A stretch of 64,000 nucleotides of DNA from an uncultured Opitutaceae bacterium (GCA_903919205.1 CAIXHE010000149.1:22201-86200); one strand, 5' to 3'; counted from the first letter of the stretch, positions 50,020 through 59,911 are shown. A program made the numbers and translations. The notes: generated from the sequence alone by a model not told the origin.

Positions 50020-53000
50020 ATGTCCCTTCGTATCCGTAGCGTTGCTACACGTGCCCTGATCCTTATCCTCGCAGGTTCCGTCCTATCCGGGGCGGCCCGC
50101 GCCGCCTCGACGGTCATCACCGGCTGGAACTTCCAGAACACCTCGGCCACCACCACCGCGACCTTCGTGACCGGTTCGACGCTTGCGGCCGGGCTTCCCG
50201 TGCCGTCGAACGTCTCGCCCGACCTCGGCGCCGTGCTCACCGGGACCGCCTACTCTCTCGGGATGAACAACAGCTACACCACGTCGGGTGTCACGGGCGC
50301 GATCGACGGATCGAACGTGTTCGACGACACCGACCTGGGCACCTCGGACCCCTCCTCCCCGAACTACGCCTGGAAGATCGTGGGCGTCGGCGGGTCCACC
50401 CCCGCCACGAAGGGCAACGGCTGGTCGAGCCAGGCCCCGATCGGCACGCAGGGCGCCGAGTTCCTTGTGAACACGAGCGGCTATGCCGGGATCTCGCTGC
50501 AGTTCGACTGGGAGGCCACGACCCAGGGCGAGGCGAACCTGCAGGTCCAGTACACGCTCAATGGGGGAACCACCTGGACGAACATTGCGGCCACGTCCGT
50601 GGGGACCGTGACGTCGAACACCGCCGGCTCGACCCCCGCCCCTACGGCGACCATCCTTACCAACTCCAGCAGCTCGAACACCGTCACGGGAAGCTACATC
50701 CACGGGTCTGCCACGAAGGGCGCCTATTTCGCGGACATCGTCGTGAACTTCAGCGCGATCACTGGAGCCAACAACAACCCCAACTTCGGCGTGCGGCTCG
50801 TGAACGCCTCGACGGGCGCCGACTGCGTCGCCCAGGCGGGAACCGCTCTCAACAACACCTCGGGCAACTGGCGGTTCGACTACGTCCTTGTCTCCGGGAC
50901 GCCGCTGGCGTTCACCGCGGGCAACCTGATCCTGAGCCGCTCCACCTACAGCCTCGTGGGCCAGGCGGCCAGCCTGCAGGTCGGCTCGAACCTGCCTGAC
51001 TCGGCGGACGGCGTGACGCCCTTCGTCGCCATCGCGAGCGGCGCCTATCCGGCTGTCTTCAACAACGACACGGTCGATGCGAACTTCGGCGTCACCGCCC
51101 CGGTCTACCTCGACGAGCTCAGCACGTCGGGCGCCCTGATTGCGACGGTCCCCGTCCCCACGAGCACGATGGTGACGAGCTTCCCGTCGAAGTCCGAGCT
51201 CGGCCTCTCGCTTTCCTCCGACGGCCAGTACCTGACCTTCATGGGCTACGCCGCGGCGCCGGGAGCTCTCGACATCTCCAACTCCAACACCCCCGGCATC
51301 ATCGAGCCCGGCAACTACATCACGGCCGCCCCGACCTACCGCGAGGTGGTCCAGGTCGACCCGTACGGAACCATCACGGCCACCACCACGAACGCCTACC
51401 CTGGCAACAACGGCCGCAACGCGATCCTCGCGAATGGCGTCTACTACACCGTGGGCAACGCGGGTGCGGGCAATGGGTCGGCCGCGGTGTCCGCCGCCAC
51501 CGGCAGCCAGATCGTGATTCCCGGGCAGAATGCCACGTCCGCAACCCCGGGGACGATCCAGGTGGGCACCTACAGCATCACCGAGAACGGCTACTCGGCG
51601 GACAAGGTTGCGAAGGACAATAACTTCCGCGGCCAGACCATCTTCAACAACACGCTCTACGTGAGCAAGGGCAGCGGCGGCAGCGGCATCGACACGGTCT
51701 ACCAGGTAGGCACGGCCGGAAGCCTGCCGACGCTCGGCCAGGCCGGAAGCGTGCCGATCACGGTGCTTCCCGGCTTCCCGACAAACCTCGCGGCCAGTGG
51801 AACCGGCCTCAGCCATCCGTTCGGACTTTGGTTCGCCAACGCGACCACGCTCTACGTCGCCGACGAGGGTGACGGAATCGTTGCCGACCTCACCAACGGC
51901 AACGACCCGAACTCGGGCCTCCAGAAGTGGATCTACTCCGGCGGCACGTGGAGCCTCGCCTATACCCTGCAGAACGGCCTCAACCTCGGCGTCACCTACA
52001 CGATCGGCGACGGCCAGGGCAACTTCTACTACCCCACGCAGACGGACGGGCTGCGTCACCTCACGGGCACCGTGAATTCGAACGGGACGGTCACGATCTA
52101 TGCCACGACCTCCACGACGAGCACGTCGGGCGACCCGGGGGCGGACCCCAATGCCCTGGTGGTGATCACCGACACCCTGGCCAACACCACGGCGGCCGGG
52201 GCCTCGTCCGAGTCCTTCACGACGCTGCGCACGGCCGCCTACGGCCAGGTGTTCCGGGGCATCTCGTTCGCCCCGGTGCCCGCAGCCGTCGCGGCGCCGT
52301 CCATCTCCTCGCAGCCTTCGAGCGCGACGGTCTACTCCGGTTCGAGCACGACCTTCACGGTCACCGCGACCGGCAACCCGGCGCCGACCTACCAGTGGTA
52401 CTTCAACAGCGGCCCGATCTCGGGCGCCACGAGCTCGAGCTACTCCATCAGCAGCGTCACCTCGGCCAACCAGGGGCTCTACTACGTCATCGTCTCGAAC
52501 AGCCAGGGCAGCGTGACCTCGAGCACGGTGAGCCTCACGGTCAACGCGCCGGTGCCCCCGACCATCTCGGTGCAGCCGGTGTCGCAGACCGTCACCGAGG
52601 GTTCCTACACTACGCTCAGCGTGACGGCCTCCTCGGCGCCTTCGCCCACCTACCAGTGGTACCTGGGCGGAACGGCCATCAGCGGGGCGACGTCGGCCAC
52701 CTACAGCTTCACGGCCCTCCCGTCGGCAGCGGGCGCCTACACCGTCGCGGTCTCGAACACCATCACCACGGTGACCTCGTCGACCGCGAACGTCGTGGTC
52801 AACACGCCGAACCTGGGCACGGTCATCGCGGGATGGGACTTCCAGAACCTGGCGATCGCGACCGACCTGACCCCGACGGCCGACCTGGGCACACCCTCCG
52901 CAGGCGCCGCGTCGACACTCGGCATGACCAACAGCTACCCGACCCCCGACGCGAGCACGGACATTTCCGACGTTGAAGGCGGTGCGGGGACCGACGTCGG

Positions 53001-53904
53001 CAGCTCGGACCCCGTGGGGTACAACAACCAGGCCTGGCGCGTGCGGGGCGGCCCGGCGATCACGGGACAGACCGCCAACGGCTGGTCGTCGCTCGCCCCG
53101 ATCGGCACCCAGGGCGCGCAGTTCCTGGTGAACACCACAGGGTACAACACGATCAAGCTGCGGTTCGACGTCGAGACGACCTCCAAGGCCGAGGGCAACC
53201 TCGAGGTCCTCTACACGCTCGACGGCTCCACCTGGACCAACATCCCGGTCACGGTCACGACGACCCCTGCGACCGGCAACACGGCGACGGTGACGACCAA
53301 CAGCACAAGCCCGAACACGGTCAGCGGCTCCTACGTGAACTTCGCGGGCGCCGGTGCCTGGTTCAACGGGATCGTCGCGGACTTCAGCTCGATCTCGGGG
53401 GCCGCCAACAACCCGAACTTTGGCGTCCGGCTCGTCAACGCCTCCACGGGCGCCGACTGCGTGAACCAGTCCGGCGGCGCCTACAACAACAGCTCGGGCA
53501 ACTGGCGCTTCGACGAGGTCCAGGTGCTCGGAGCTCCGATCCCCGCCGCCCCGTCCTTCACTTCCCAGCCCCCGTCGTCGACGCCCGTGTCGTCCGGCGG
53601 CTCGGTGACGCTCACGGGAACGGCCACGGGCACCCCGGCTCCCACCTTCCAGTGGTACTACAACGGGGTGGCCATCCCGGGCGCGACCACGTCGAGCTAC
53701 ACCGTCTCCTCCGCGAACGTGGGCACCTACACGCTGACGGCCACGAATTCGCAGGGCTCCTCCAGCATCACGTTCGACGTGGTGCTTTCGGTCGATTCGA
53801 GCGATACACCGGCCATGCCGCTCTGGGCCCTGGTGAGCCTCGGCGCGGTGCTCGTCCTGGTGGGCGCGCGGTTTCTGCCCTCCGCGGGCCGCGAGCGCGC
53901 CTGA
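50020..53904 (+). CDS. Large secreted/surface repeat protein with duplicated ~270-aa module, central propeller-like region, Ig-like domains and C-terminal TM anchor
   Basis: Signal peptide; duplicated 'NGWSS.APIGTQGA.FLVNT.GY'; Ig-like 'PTYQWYFNSGPISGATSSSY'; C-term 'MPLWALVSLGAVLVLVGARFLPSAGRERA'. Confidence 0.9.
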   Translation: MSLRIRSVATRALILILAGSVLSGAARAASTVITGWNFQNTSATTTATFVTGSTLAAGLPVPSNVSPDLGAVLTGTAYSLGMNNSYTTSGVTGAIDGSNVFDDTDLGTSDPSSPNYAWKIVGVGGSTPATKGNGWSSQAPIGTQGAEFLVNTSGYAGISLQFDWEATTQGEANLQVQYTLNGGTTWTNIAATSVGTVTSNTAGSTPAPTATILTNSSSSNTVTGSYIHGSATKGAYFADIVVNFSAITGANNNPNFGVRLVNASTGADCVAQAGTALNNTSGNWRFDYVLVSGTPLAFTAGNLILSRSTYSLVGQAASLQVGSNLPDSADGVTPFVAIASGAYPAVFNNDTVDANFGVTAPVYLDELSTSGALIATVPVPTSTMVTSFPSKSELGLSLSSDGQYLTFMGYAAAPGALDISNSNTPGIIEPGNYITAAPTYREVVQVDPYGTITATTTNAYPGNNGRNAILANGVYYTVGNAGAGNGSAAVSAATGSQIVIPGQNATSATPGTIQVGTYSITENGYSADKVAKDNNFRGQTIFNNTLYVSKGSGGSGIDTVYQVGTAGSLPTLGQAGSVPITVLPGFPTNLAASGTGLSHPFGLWFANATTLYVADEGDGIVADLTNGNDPNSGLQKWIYSGGTWSLAYTLQNGLNLGVTYTIGDGQGNFYYPTQTDGLRHLTGTVNSNGTVTIYATTSTTSTSGDPGADPNALVVITDTLANTTAAGASSESFTTLRTAAYGQVFRGISFAPVPAAVAAPSISSQPSSATVYSGSSTTFTVTATGNPAPTYQWYFNSGPISGATSSSYSISSVTSANQGLYYVIVSNSQGSVTSSTVSLTVNAPVPPTISVQPVSQTVTEGSYTTLSVTASSAPSPTYQWYLGGTAISGATSATYSFTALPSAAGAYTVAVSNTITTVTSSTANVVVNTPNLGTVIAGWDFQNLAIATDLTPTADLGTPSAGAASTLGMTNSYPTPDASTDISDVEGGAGTDVGSSDPVGYNNQAWRVRGGPAITGQTANGWSSLAPIGTQGAQFLVNTTGYNTIKLRFDVETTSKAEGNLEVLYTLDGSTWTNIPVTVTTTPATGNTATVTTNSTSPNTVSGSYVNFAGAGAWFNGIVADFSSISGAANNPNFGVRLVNASTGADCVNQSGGAYNNSSGNWRFDEVQVLGAPIPAAPSFTSQPPSSTPVSSGGSVTLTGTATGTPAPTFQWYYNGVAIPGATTSSYTVSSANVGTYTLTATNSQGSSSITFDVVLSVDSSDTPAMPLWALVSLGAVLVLVGARFLPSAGRERA

Positions 53905-53928
53905 GGCGGCCCTGAAGCCTCGATTCCC

Positions 53929-53956
53929 GGGCCCCGGCGCAAGCCGGGGCCCTTTT
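53929..53956 (+). terminator. Rho-independent terminator of the surface-protein gene
   Basis: Perfect 10-bp stem GGGCCCCGGC / GCCGGGGCCC with GCAA tetraloop followed by TTTT. Confidence 0.88.
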
Positions 53957-53964
53957 CGTGCCCG

Positions 53965-54159
53965 TTAGGTGCCGTCCTCGAAGATGGCCTCGATGGGGCT
54001 CCGGAATAGGCGGGCGATCTTGAAGGCGAGCGGGAGGCTCGGGTCGTACTTGCCTGTCTCGATCGCGTTCACGGTCTGGCGGGACACGCCGAGCTCCCGC
54101 GCGAGGTCGCCCTGGGACCATGTCCTGTCCCCGCGGAGTTCCTTCAGGCGGTTCTTCAT
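53965..54159 (-). CDS. Small XRE/HTH_3 transcriptional regulator
   Basis: 'MKNRLKELRGDRTWSQGDLARELGVSRQTVNAIETGKYDPSLPLAFKIARLFRSPIEAIFED'. Confidence 0.93.
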   Translation of the reverse strand: MKNRLKELRGDRTWSQGDLARELGVSRQTVNAIETGKYDPSLPLAFKIARLFRSPIEAIFEDGT

Positions 54160-54614
54160 TTGATGCGCCACCGGGCGATCACGATGCCGGCCGAGCCGAG
54201 AAAGTAGCCTACAAAGAACGTCTGGCCGATGCCGAGGCCGTGCTGGAGATCAAGCCCGTCGAGCCTGACCCCCAGAGTGCCCAAGGTGCTGACGGCCGCC
54301 CCCGCGAGCGCCGTGCCGATGGCTGCAATCAGCCAAGCCTCGAGCTGAAGGCGGCGCTGGAGTTCGTCCAGCTTCGCGACAAAGCCGAGATAGCCCCGAA
54401 CATACAGGATCCCCGGCACAAGGGGCAAAAGCGCGAGGCTCGCGCGCGCCCCAAGGCTCCACTCGGGATGCCGGCGCCCGAGGAACAGGGTCACGAGGTA
54501 GACCACGGCGGATACGGCGAGCCAACCATTCAGCTGGAGGTCCTGCCGGAGGGAATATTCGCCGGCGCAGCGTTCGGCCGATTCCCGGGTACTGGGGGAT
54601 GGAATTGGGTTCAT
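54156..54614 (-). CDS. Membrane protein paired with XRE regulator
   Basis: About four TM helices; stop overlaps start of XRE regulator. Confidence 0.75.
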   Translation of the reverse strand: MNPIPSPSTRESAERCAGEYSLRQDLQLNGWLAVSAVVYLVTLFLGRRHPEWSLGARASLALLPLVPGILYVRGYLGFVAKLDELQRRLQLEAWLIAAIGTALAGAAVSTLGTLGVRLDGLDLQHGLGIGQTFFVGYFLGSAGIVIARWRIK

Positions 54615-54623
54615 GCGTATAAT

Positions 54624-54659
54624 GTAAAGGGTCCTTGTCACATGTCAAGCATCCTTTAC
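54624..54659. promoter_or_regulatory. 36-bp quasi-palindrome, candidate operator of the membrane protein/XRE operon
   Basis: GTAAAGGGTCCTTG-TCACATGT-CAAGCATCCTTTAC; arms match 12/14; ends 10 bp upstream of the 54614 start codon. Confidence 0.55.
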
Positions 54660-54705
54660 TTATCCCACGCACGAGGGCGTCCCTCCTCGCAGGCCGGGGC
54701 CCCGT

Positions 54706-55740
54706 CTACAGCACGTTTACCGGCATCCCGACCCTCACGAGCCCGACCAGCGTCAGCACGTCCCAATTGGCCAGCCGGAAGCATCCATGCGACTCGGTGC
54801 GCCCCACGTTCTCGGGCTCGGGTGTCCCGTGGATGCCGTAGCCAGGCCTGTCCAGACCGATCCACGCCCGTCCAACCGGGTTGTTGGGACCGGGTGGAAT
54901 GACGAGCTTTCGACCCAGCGCCCGGCCCTCCTCGGACTCCGGGAACAGGTCCGGGTCGAAGGTGTAGTCGGGATTGGGAATCACGACCGTCACGTGCAGG
55001 GTGCCGACGGGTCTCTTCTCGACCATCCTCGCGATGCTGACGGGAAAATGGGCGATCACCTGTCCCTGGGCGTCCAACACCTCGAGCTCATGGGTTTCCA
55101 AGGTGATCATGATGCTTTCCGCGGCGCCTGTCACCGCCACCGACTCGACGTCCGGCACCACGATGCGGCTCCCGGGAAGCAGGGCGTCCCAGTCGGTTCC
55201 GGGATTGAGCCTTCGGATCAGGTTGGGGTGGGCGTGGAAGCGCTCGGCGGCCATCTCGAGGGTGGAACCATAGCCCATGGCCGTGAGCTGCGACTTCTCC
55301 AGCCATGTCGCCGGGACGGGATGCACCTCGGCGAGTTCCACGGCCGTGAAGGTATGGCTTCCCAGCGTGGGCGCCGAGGGCTTGAGGTGCTCCAAGGTCG
55401 GGGCGTCCGGCCGGCCGGTCTCCTTGAGACCCGCGCTCCGCTGGAAGGCGTTGAGCGCCGCCGCCGTCTGTGCACCCATGACGCCGTCGATCGACCCGCA
55501 CGAGAACCCGCGCCGGTGCAGCTCGACCTGAAGGTCGAGCGTCGAATCGACGCGTAGCTCGGGCTTCTGCGCCGCCGCCGGCGCTGCGTCGTCCGGGGAT
55601 GCCCAAGCCCGGGACGCGCCGCAGCCCGACACGGCGAGGATCGCTAGGAGGAGTCGTGGGAGGACAGGGTGCAGACGCAGGCATGACCGCGGAAGCGGCG
55701 TTGCCCGCCTAGAGCATGCCCCCCGCGTGCCGGAAGACAA
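54706..55740 (-). CDS. L,D-transpeptidase (YkuD) with peptidoglycan-binding and LysM-like domains
   Basis: 'LQVELHRRGFSCGSIDGVMGAQTAAALNAFQ'; 'MAAERFHAHPNLIRRLNPGTDW'; 'YGIHGTPEPENVGRTESHGCFRLANWD'. Confidence 0.93.
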   Translation of the reverse strand: MSSGTRGACSRRATPLPRSCLRLHPVLPRLLLAILAVSGCGASRAWASPDDAAPAAAQKPELRVDSTLDLQVELHRRGFSCGSIDGVMGAQTAAALNAFQRSAGLKETGRPDAPTLEHLKPSAPTLGSHTFTAVELAEVHPVPATWLEKSQLTAMGYGSTLEMAAERFHAHPNLIRRLNPGTDWDALLPGSRIVVPDVESVAVTGAAESIMITLETHELEVLDAQGQVIAHFPVSIARMVEKRPVGTLHVTVVIPNPDYTFDPDLFPESEEGRALGRKLVIPPGPNNPVGRAWIGLDRPGYGIHGTPEPENVGRTESHGCFRLANWDVLTLVGLVRVGMPVNVL

Positions 55741-55771
55741 ACCGGACCCGCGAAGCGCAGCCGCGCCTTCC

Positions 55772-56218
55772 TCACCAGGTCTTATAGCCCAGGAACTTCC
55801 CGTTCATCGTGATCTTCACGCGGTCGCCCTTGGGGTCGGCCACGCGGTCGATGTCCATCGTGAAGTCGATGGCGCTCATGATGCCCGGTCCGAACTTCTC
55901 CTCGATCAGCGCCTTCATCGTGGGTCCGTAGACGTAGAGGATCTCCTGGAAGCGGTACTGCAGGGGCTCCTTGGGGACGGTCGGGGCCGCCTCGCCCTTG
56001 TTCGCGAACTCCACCAGCGCGGCTGCGACGTCCGGCCCCAGGTCGAGCGCCGCGGCCACCCGCGCGGCCGCATCCTCCGGGAGGGCATTCTCGCCCAGGC
56101 ACGCGGACACGGTGTACACCTCGGAGAGGCCGGAGGCCTGGGCGATCGACGCCCAGGAGAGGCCCTTTGTCGCCTTGGCCTCGAGAATGTGCGCGGTCAT
56201 CTGCTGCTTGGAGATCAT
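55772..56218 (-). CDS. cynS: Cyanate hydratase (cyanase)
   Basis: 'GLSEVYTVSACLGENALPEDAA', 'YRFQEILYVYGPTMKALIEEKFGPGIMSAIDFTMDIDRVADPKGDRVKITMNGKFLGYKTW'. Confidence 0.96.
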   Translation of the reverse strand: MISKQQMTAHILEAKATKGLSWASIAQASGLSEVYTVSACLGENALPEDAAARVAAALDLGPDVAAALVEFANKGEAAPTVPKEPLQYRFQEILYVYGPTMKALIEEKFGPGIMSAIDFTMDIDRVADPKGDRVKITMNGKFLGYKTW

Positions 56219-56279
56219 GGTGCCCCAATGAACCTATGGCCGCCCGGGACTCAAGAGGGATCCCGCGCCCGCGCGCACG

Positions 56280-58028
56280 CTACTTCGTCGCGTGAGATCC
56301 CGGGTTAACGCGGTCGAGAAGTCCCCTGAGGAGAACCCGGTCGTGCTCCGACTCAGCGAATCCGAGGGCGCGCTCGGCGGCGGCCCGGGCCTCGTTGCGG
56401 TATCCGAGCTGTGCGTAGAGGGACGCCGCCTTGTAGGCCAGCTGCGACTCCTGAGGCAGGAGCCGCATGCCATCCTCAAGCACGCGCAGCTCGTTCAGAT
56501 CGGGCTGGGTGGGCGCGTGCGCGAACACCCTTGCGTACAGGTAGTAGGTGCCGGCGAGGGCGGGCATCTGCTCCCGCGCTGTGTCCAACAGCTTGAGGAT
56601 GTCATCATAGTCAGCGGCCCTCACGTCCCCGATCCCCTGCTGAATGTCCGAGAGAGTCATGTCGAGGCGCAGCCGCGCCAGCTCGAGATAGGCTCGGGGG
56701 CGCATCACATCGGCGCCCGTGGCGGCCTCCAGCGCCCTCCGCGCCCGCAGGTCGTCCTTGGCCTCGATCTCGTAGAGCCCGAACGCGGCGAGGAACTCCG
56801 GGTCCCGCTCCTTCCGGGCCACGACGCGCTCGAACAATCGGTCCGCCTGCTCCAGGCATTCCTGCTTGTAGTCGGTCTCCATCAGGTCCGCGGACCGGCC
56901 CTCAAGCCGTCCCCAGTCGCCGACGATCCGCGCCACCTCCGTGGGCGTCGCGTCCCGAAAGTCGTGGGGACGGGCGGAGGGTCCCTGGATGGTTACCTGG
57001 AGCGTCTCGCCCATCGCCGCGGGGAGGTAGTCCTCGAGCCGTCTCTGAGCTTCGGGGTAGCCCATATGGAGATGCTTCCGGAAGACCGCCTCCGTGACGG
57101 GCGTGCGGCTAGCCTCCGCGACGAAGTCGAGAAACCCCTGCCGATCGCCGCTGTGGAAGAGCCCCCATCGAACCAGGAGGGCCGCCTCGGCGCTCCAGAG
57201 GTCCCCGAGGTCGTCCCGAGGGCCCGCGAACACGACACCGAGGGGAAGAAACGCCCGGATCGGCGGAACGTGGCTGTCTTTTCCCGCTGCCGCCGTGCCG
57301 CCGTGAAGGGCCTGGGCTCCCGCTGAGGCGGTCCAGTCGGCGCCCGGAATCAGCAGGAGAACGCCTGTCGGGGTCGAGCGCACGATCCGGTGCTCGTTGA
57401 CGCCGTGCGCCCCGACAACGCCCTCGATGAACCAGGCGGGGTAGTGCGGCGTGTGCAGCCTGAGCCGTAGGGCGCTGTCCACCTCGACGCCGACGTCGCC
57501 GTAGGACGGCTGCGTATCCCAGTAGTTGCCGCAGTTGATGAAGGTGTCCCCGTCACCGAGGGTCACCGGGTGGGACACGAGCCCCTGCTCCCCGCCGCTT
57601 CCAGCCCTGTCGTCGGACGACCACGCAAGATCGATGGGGTTCCTCCGAAGAGCCTCCCGCTCATCGGGGGGCCGGTTGTAGAGAATGATCTTCATCGGCG
57701 ACGCGAGCTCGCCCCAGAAGGCCTCCGGAAGCAGGGCCTGCCGTGCCAGGGCGCCCCTTTCAAGCGCGTCCGCATAGGCGTCGTTGAACGCGTCGGGGCA
57801 TCGAGAAAGGATCTCGAAGCCGGGGAGCGCCAGGTACTGCCAGGAACGGCCTGAACCATGGTTGGAGGGAGAGGCCGCCTCGACAAACACCGGGTCCATC
57901 ACCGTCACCTGTTCAGATGCATGGAGCCGGCCGACCCATGCCAGGACGACGGCCAGGGATATCGCCCCGGCTGAATGCCGCGCGAGGCGCAAGCGGAGCC
58001 CTTCAGCGGGGTTCATCATTTCCGCCAT
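56280..58028 (-). CDS. Secreted protein with peptidase-MA/DUF1570-like region and C-terminal TPR-like helices
   Basis: Hydrophobic N-terminus; 'YPAWFIEGVVGAHGVN'; C-terminal helical repeats 'LAYKAASLYAQLGYRNEARAAAERALGFAE'. Confidence 0.6.
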   Translation of the reverse strand: MAEMMNPAEGLRLRLARHSAGAISLAVVLAWVGRLHASEQVTVMDPVFVEAASPSNHGSGRSWQYLALPGFEILSRCPDAFNDAYADALERGALARQALLPEAFWGELASPMKIILYNRPPDEREALRRNPIDLAWSSDDRAGSGGEQGLVSHPVTLGDGDTFINCGNYWDTQPSYGDVGVEVDSALRLRLHTPHYPAWFIEGVVGAHGVNEHRIVRSTPTGVLLLIPGADWTASAGAQALHGGTAAAGKDSHVPPIRAFLPLGVVFAGPRDDLGDLWSAEAALLVRWGLFHSGDRQGFLDFVAEASRTPVTEAVFRKHLHMGYPEAQRRLEDYLPAAMGETLQVTIQGPSARPHDFRDATPTEVARIVGDWGRLEGRSADLMETDYKQECLEQADRLFERVVARKERDPEFLAAFGLYEIEAKDDLRARRALEAATGADVMRPRAYLELARLRLDMTLSDIQQGIGDVRAADYDDILKLLDTAREQMPALAGTYYLYARVFAHAPTQPDLNELRVLEDGMRLLPQESQLAYKAASLYAQLGYRNEARAAAERALGFAESEHDRVLLRGLLDRVNPGSHATK

Positions 58029-59101
58029 CAGAAGGTCCTCGGATCCAGCACCACGTGCTTAATCATCCTTCGATCCCACGTGTAGGTCACGTGCACGAGC
58101 CCGTCTGACGACTGGATGACCGCCGGATACGCGTAGCCGTTGGGAAGCGGGTGAGACTCAAGCGTGAGCACATGCCGCCAGGTAGCACCATCGCTGGAAA
58201 CGGCTACGTCCAGCGGATAGCGCACGCCCCAACCCGGGCTCTCCGGGGCAGGGGAGCGGTGGTTGTACACGAGCAACTGCCGGCCGTCTGCGAGCGTGAC
58301 GGCGTCGATTCCTGAGTTGGGATTCGGCAGGTCGACCCGGGCCAGCGGGCTCCACGTCCGGCCCTGGTCCCTCGACCACGCGGAGGCAATCACGCCGTTG
58401 CGCGTGCGGCACAGCGCCTGCAGGCGGCCGTCGCGGTACGTGAGGAGGCACGGCTGGATCGCGTCGAGACCGGCTCCTTGGCCCCTGGCGACCGGTCCAG
58501 CCAGCCGCCACGTGCGCCCGGCGTCCTGCGAGAGCTCAAAATGCACCCGCCATCCCGTCCACCAGCCCTCGGTGCTCGAACCCGAGAGCCAGGTGCCATC
58601 CTCGAGCGCGATCGGCTTGTTCTTGGTGGGCCCAAGGATCCCGTCCGGAAGCCGGCGCGGCGGGCCCCACGTCCGGCCGCCATCGGCCGAGCTCGTCATC
58701 ATGCCCCACCATCGCGCCGGCGAAGGCCCAACCTTGTAGAACAGCACAAGAGGGCCGTCGACCTGCTGAAACAGGACGGGATTCCACGTCGGCCGGCGGG
58801 CGCCGGATGCCTGATCGCCGTTTGCCACTTCGGTAGCGGGTCGCCAGTGGCCTCCCTCCCTTCGCGCGACCCAGATGCTCACATCCGGTCGGCCCTCGGC
58901 GGTCCCACCGAACCAGGCTGCGACCAGCTCATGCTGGGGCGTCTCCGCGATCGTCGAGGCGTGGCACGAGGCATAGGGCGCATGCTCATTGAGAAACTCA
59001 CTTGCCGTCACCGCCGGCTCTGCCGACCCGAGGGCAGGGCTAGCCGAGAGGGCTGCACCGAGGAATACGGTTGTTGCCGCTCTAAGCATAACAGGAATCA
59101 C
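58028..59101 (-). CDS. Secreted exo-alpha-sialidase / BNR-repeat family protein
   Basis: 'FGGTAEGRPDVSIWVARREGGHW', Asp-box-like 'SADGGRTWGPP', 'SQDAGRTWRL', 'SRDQGRTWSPL'. Confidence 0.85.
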   Translation of the reverse strand: MIPVMLRAATTVFLGAALSASPALGSAEPAVTASEFLNEHAPYASCHASTIAETPQHELVAAWFGGTAEGRPDVSIWVARREGGHWRPATEVANGDQASGARRPTWNPVLFQQVDGPLVLFYKVGPSPARWWGMMTSSADGGRTWGPPRRLPDGILGPTKNKPIALEDGTWLSGSSTEGWWTGWRVHFELSQDAGRTWRLAGPVARGQGAGLDAIQPCLLTYRDGRLQALCRTRNGVIASAWSRDQGRTWSPLARVDLPNPNSGIDAVTLADGRQLLVYNHRSPAPESPGWGVRYPLDVAVSSDGATWRHVLTLESHPLPNGYAYPAVIQSSDGLVHVTYTWDRRMIKHVVLDPRTF

Positions 59102-59377
59102 ACCAGAGACTCAGTCCGCTGCAAGGGGTCTGCTGGGCAAAGACGTGCTCCGGGGTCCTGAAGAATGGGCGCTCCCGACGCAATGTCGGCAGAATGATCG
59201 GGATCGGGGGCGCGGTTTAACGAATTCATTGGCAGCATTTTAAGTGTGAAATACCCGCCCAGGGTCGAGCCCAGGCAATTGCCACGCAGATTGTTCGGGT
59301 AACACACTGCATCAGGCATCCCGCAACTATTTTTCGGCAAGCGAGGCGCTTTTCCGGAGATATGGGGTGAGCCAACA

Positions 59378-59911
59378 ATGTCCGACTCGGAAAACCAGCT
59401 TCGCGACGGGTTTCTCGCCCTCTTTGAACAGCATGAACGGGCGATACGGTCCTACGTGAGGGCCCTCGTGCCCTCCGTCAGCGATGCCTCCGAGGTCTCG
59501 CAGCAGGTGTCGGTGGTCCTATGGCAGAAGTTCGCAGCGTTCGATGCGACACGCGATTTCAGGAAATGGGCGTTCGGGGTCGCACGCTACCAGGTGCTTT
59601 CGTTCCTGCGTGACAAGGGACGGGACCGGCACCTGTTCGACATCGATCTGGTGAACAAGCTGGCGGACGAGGCGGAGGAAAGCAGTCCCAGGCACGACGC
59701 GCAGCGCGAGGCGCTCGAGGCCTGCTTGCAGAAACTGCCGGAGCTTCAGCGTGCGCTGGTGCTCACCGCCTACGCCAAGGGTGTGCGCATTGACGAGCTC
59801 GCCGCGATACGGGGGCAGACGCCGATGTCCCTTTACAAGACCCTCCAGCGCATCCGGCAGTCACTCCTGGAGTGCGTCGGTAGAACGATCGTCAGGGAGA
59901 CCCACACATGA
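59378..59911 (+). CDS. ECF-type RNA polymerase sigma factor, Rhodopirellula/Verrucomicrobium family
   Basis: 'FLALFEQHERAIRSYVRALVPSVSDASEVSQQVSVVLWQKFAAFDATRDFRKWAFGVARYQVLSFLRD'. Confidence 0.92.
   Translation: MSDSENQLRDGFLALFEQHERAIRSYVRALVPSVSDASEVSQQVSVVLWQKFAAFDATRDFRKWAFGVARYQVLSFLRDKGRDRHLFDIDLVNKLADEAEESSPRHDAQREALEACLQKLPELQRALVLTAYAKGVRIDELAAIRGQTPMSLYKTLQRIRQSLLECVGRTIVRETHT

Noticed and set aside
50083-52059. 658-aa minus-strand ORF antisense to the surface protein
   Set aside because: Arg/Gly/Val-rich antisense product with no recognisable motifs; the plus strand shows signal peptide and repeats.
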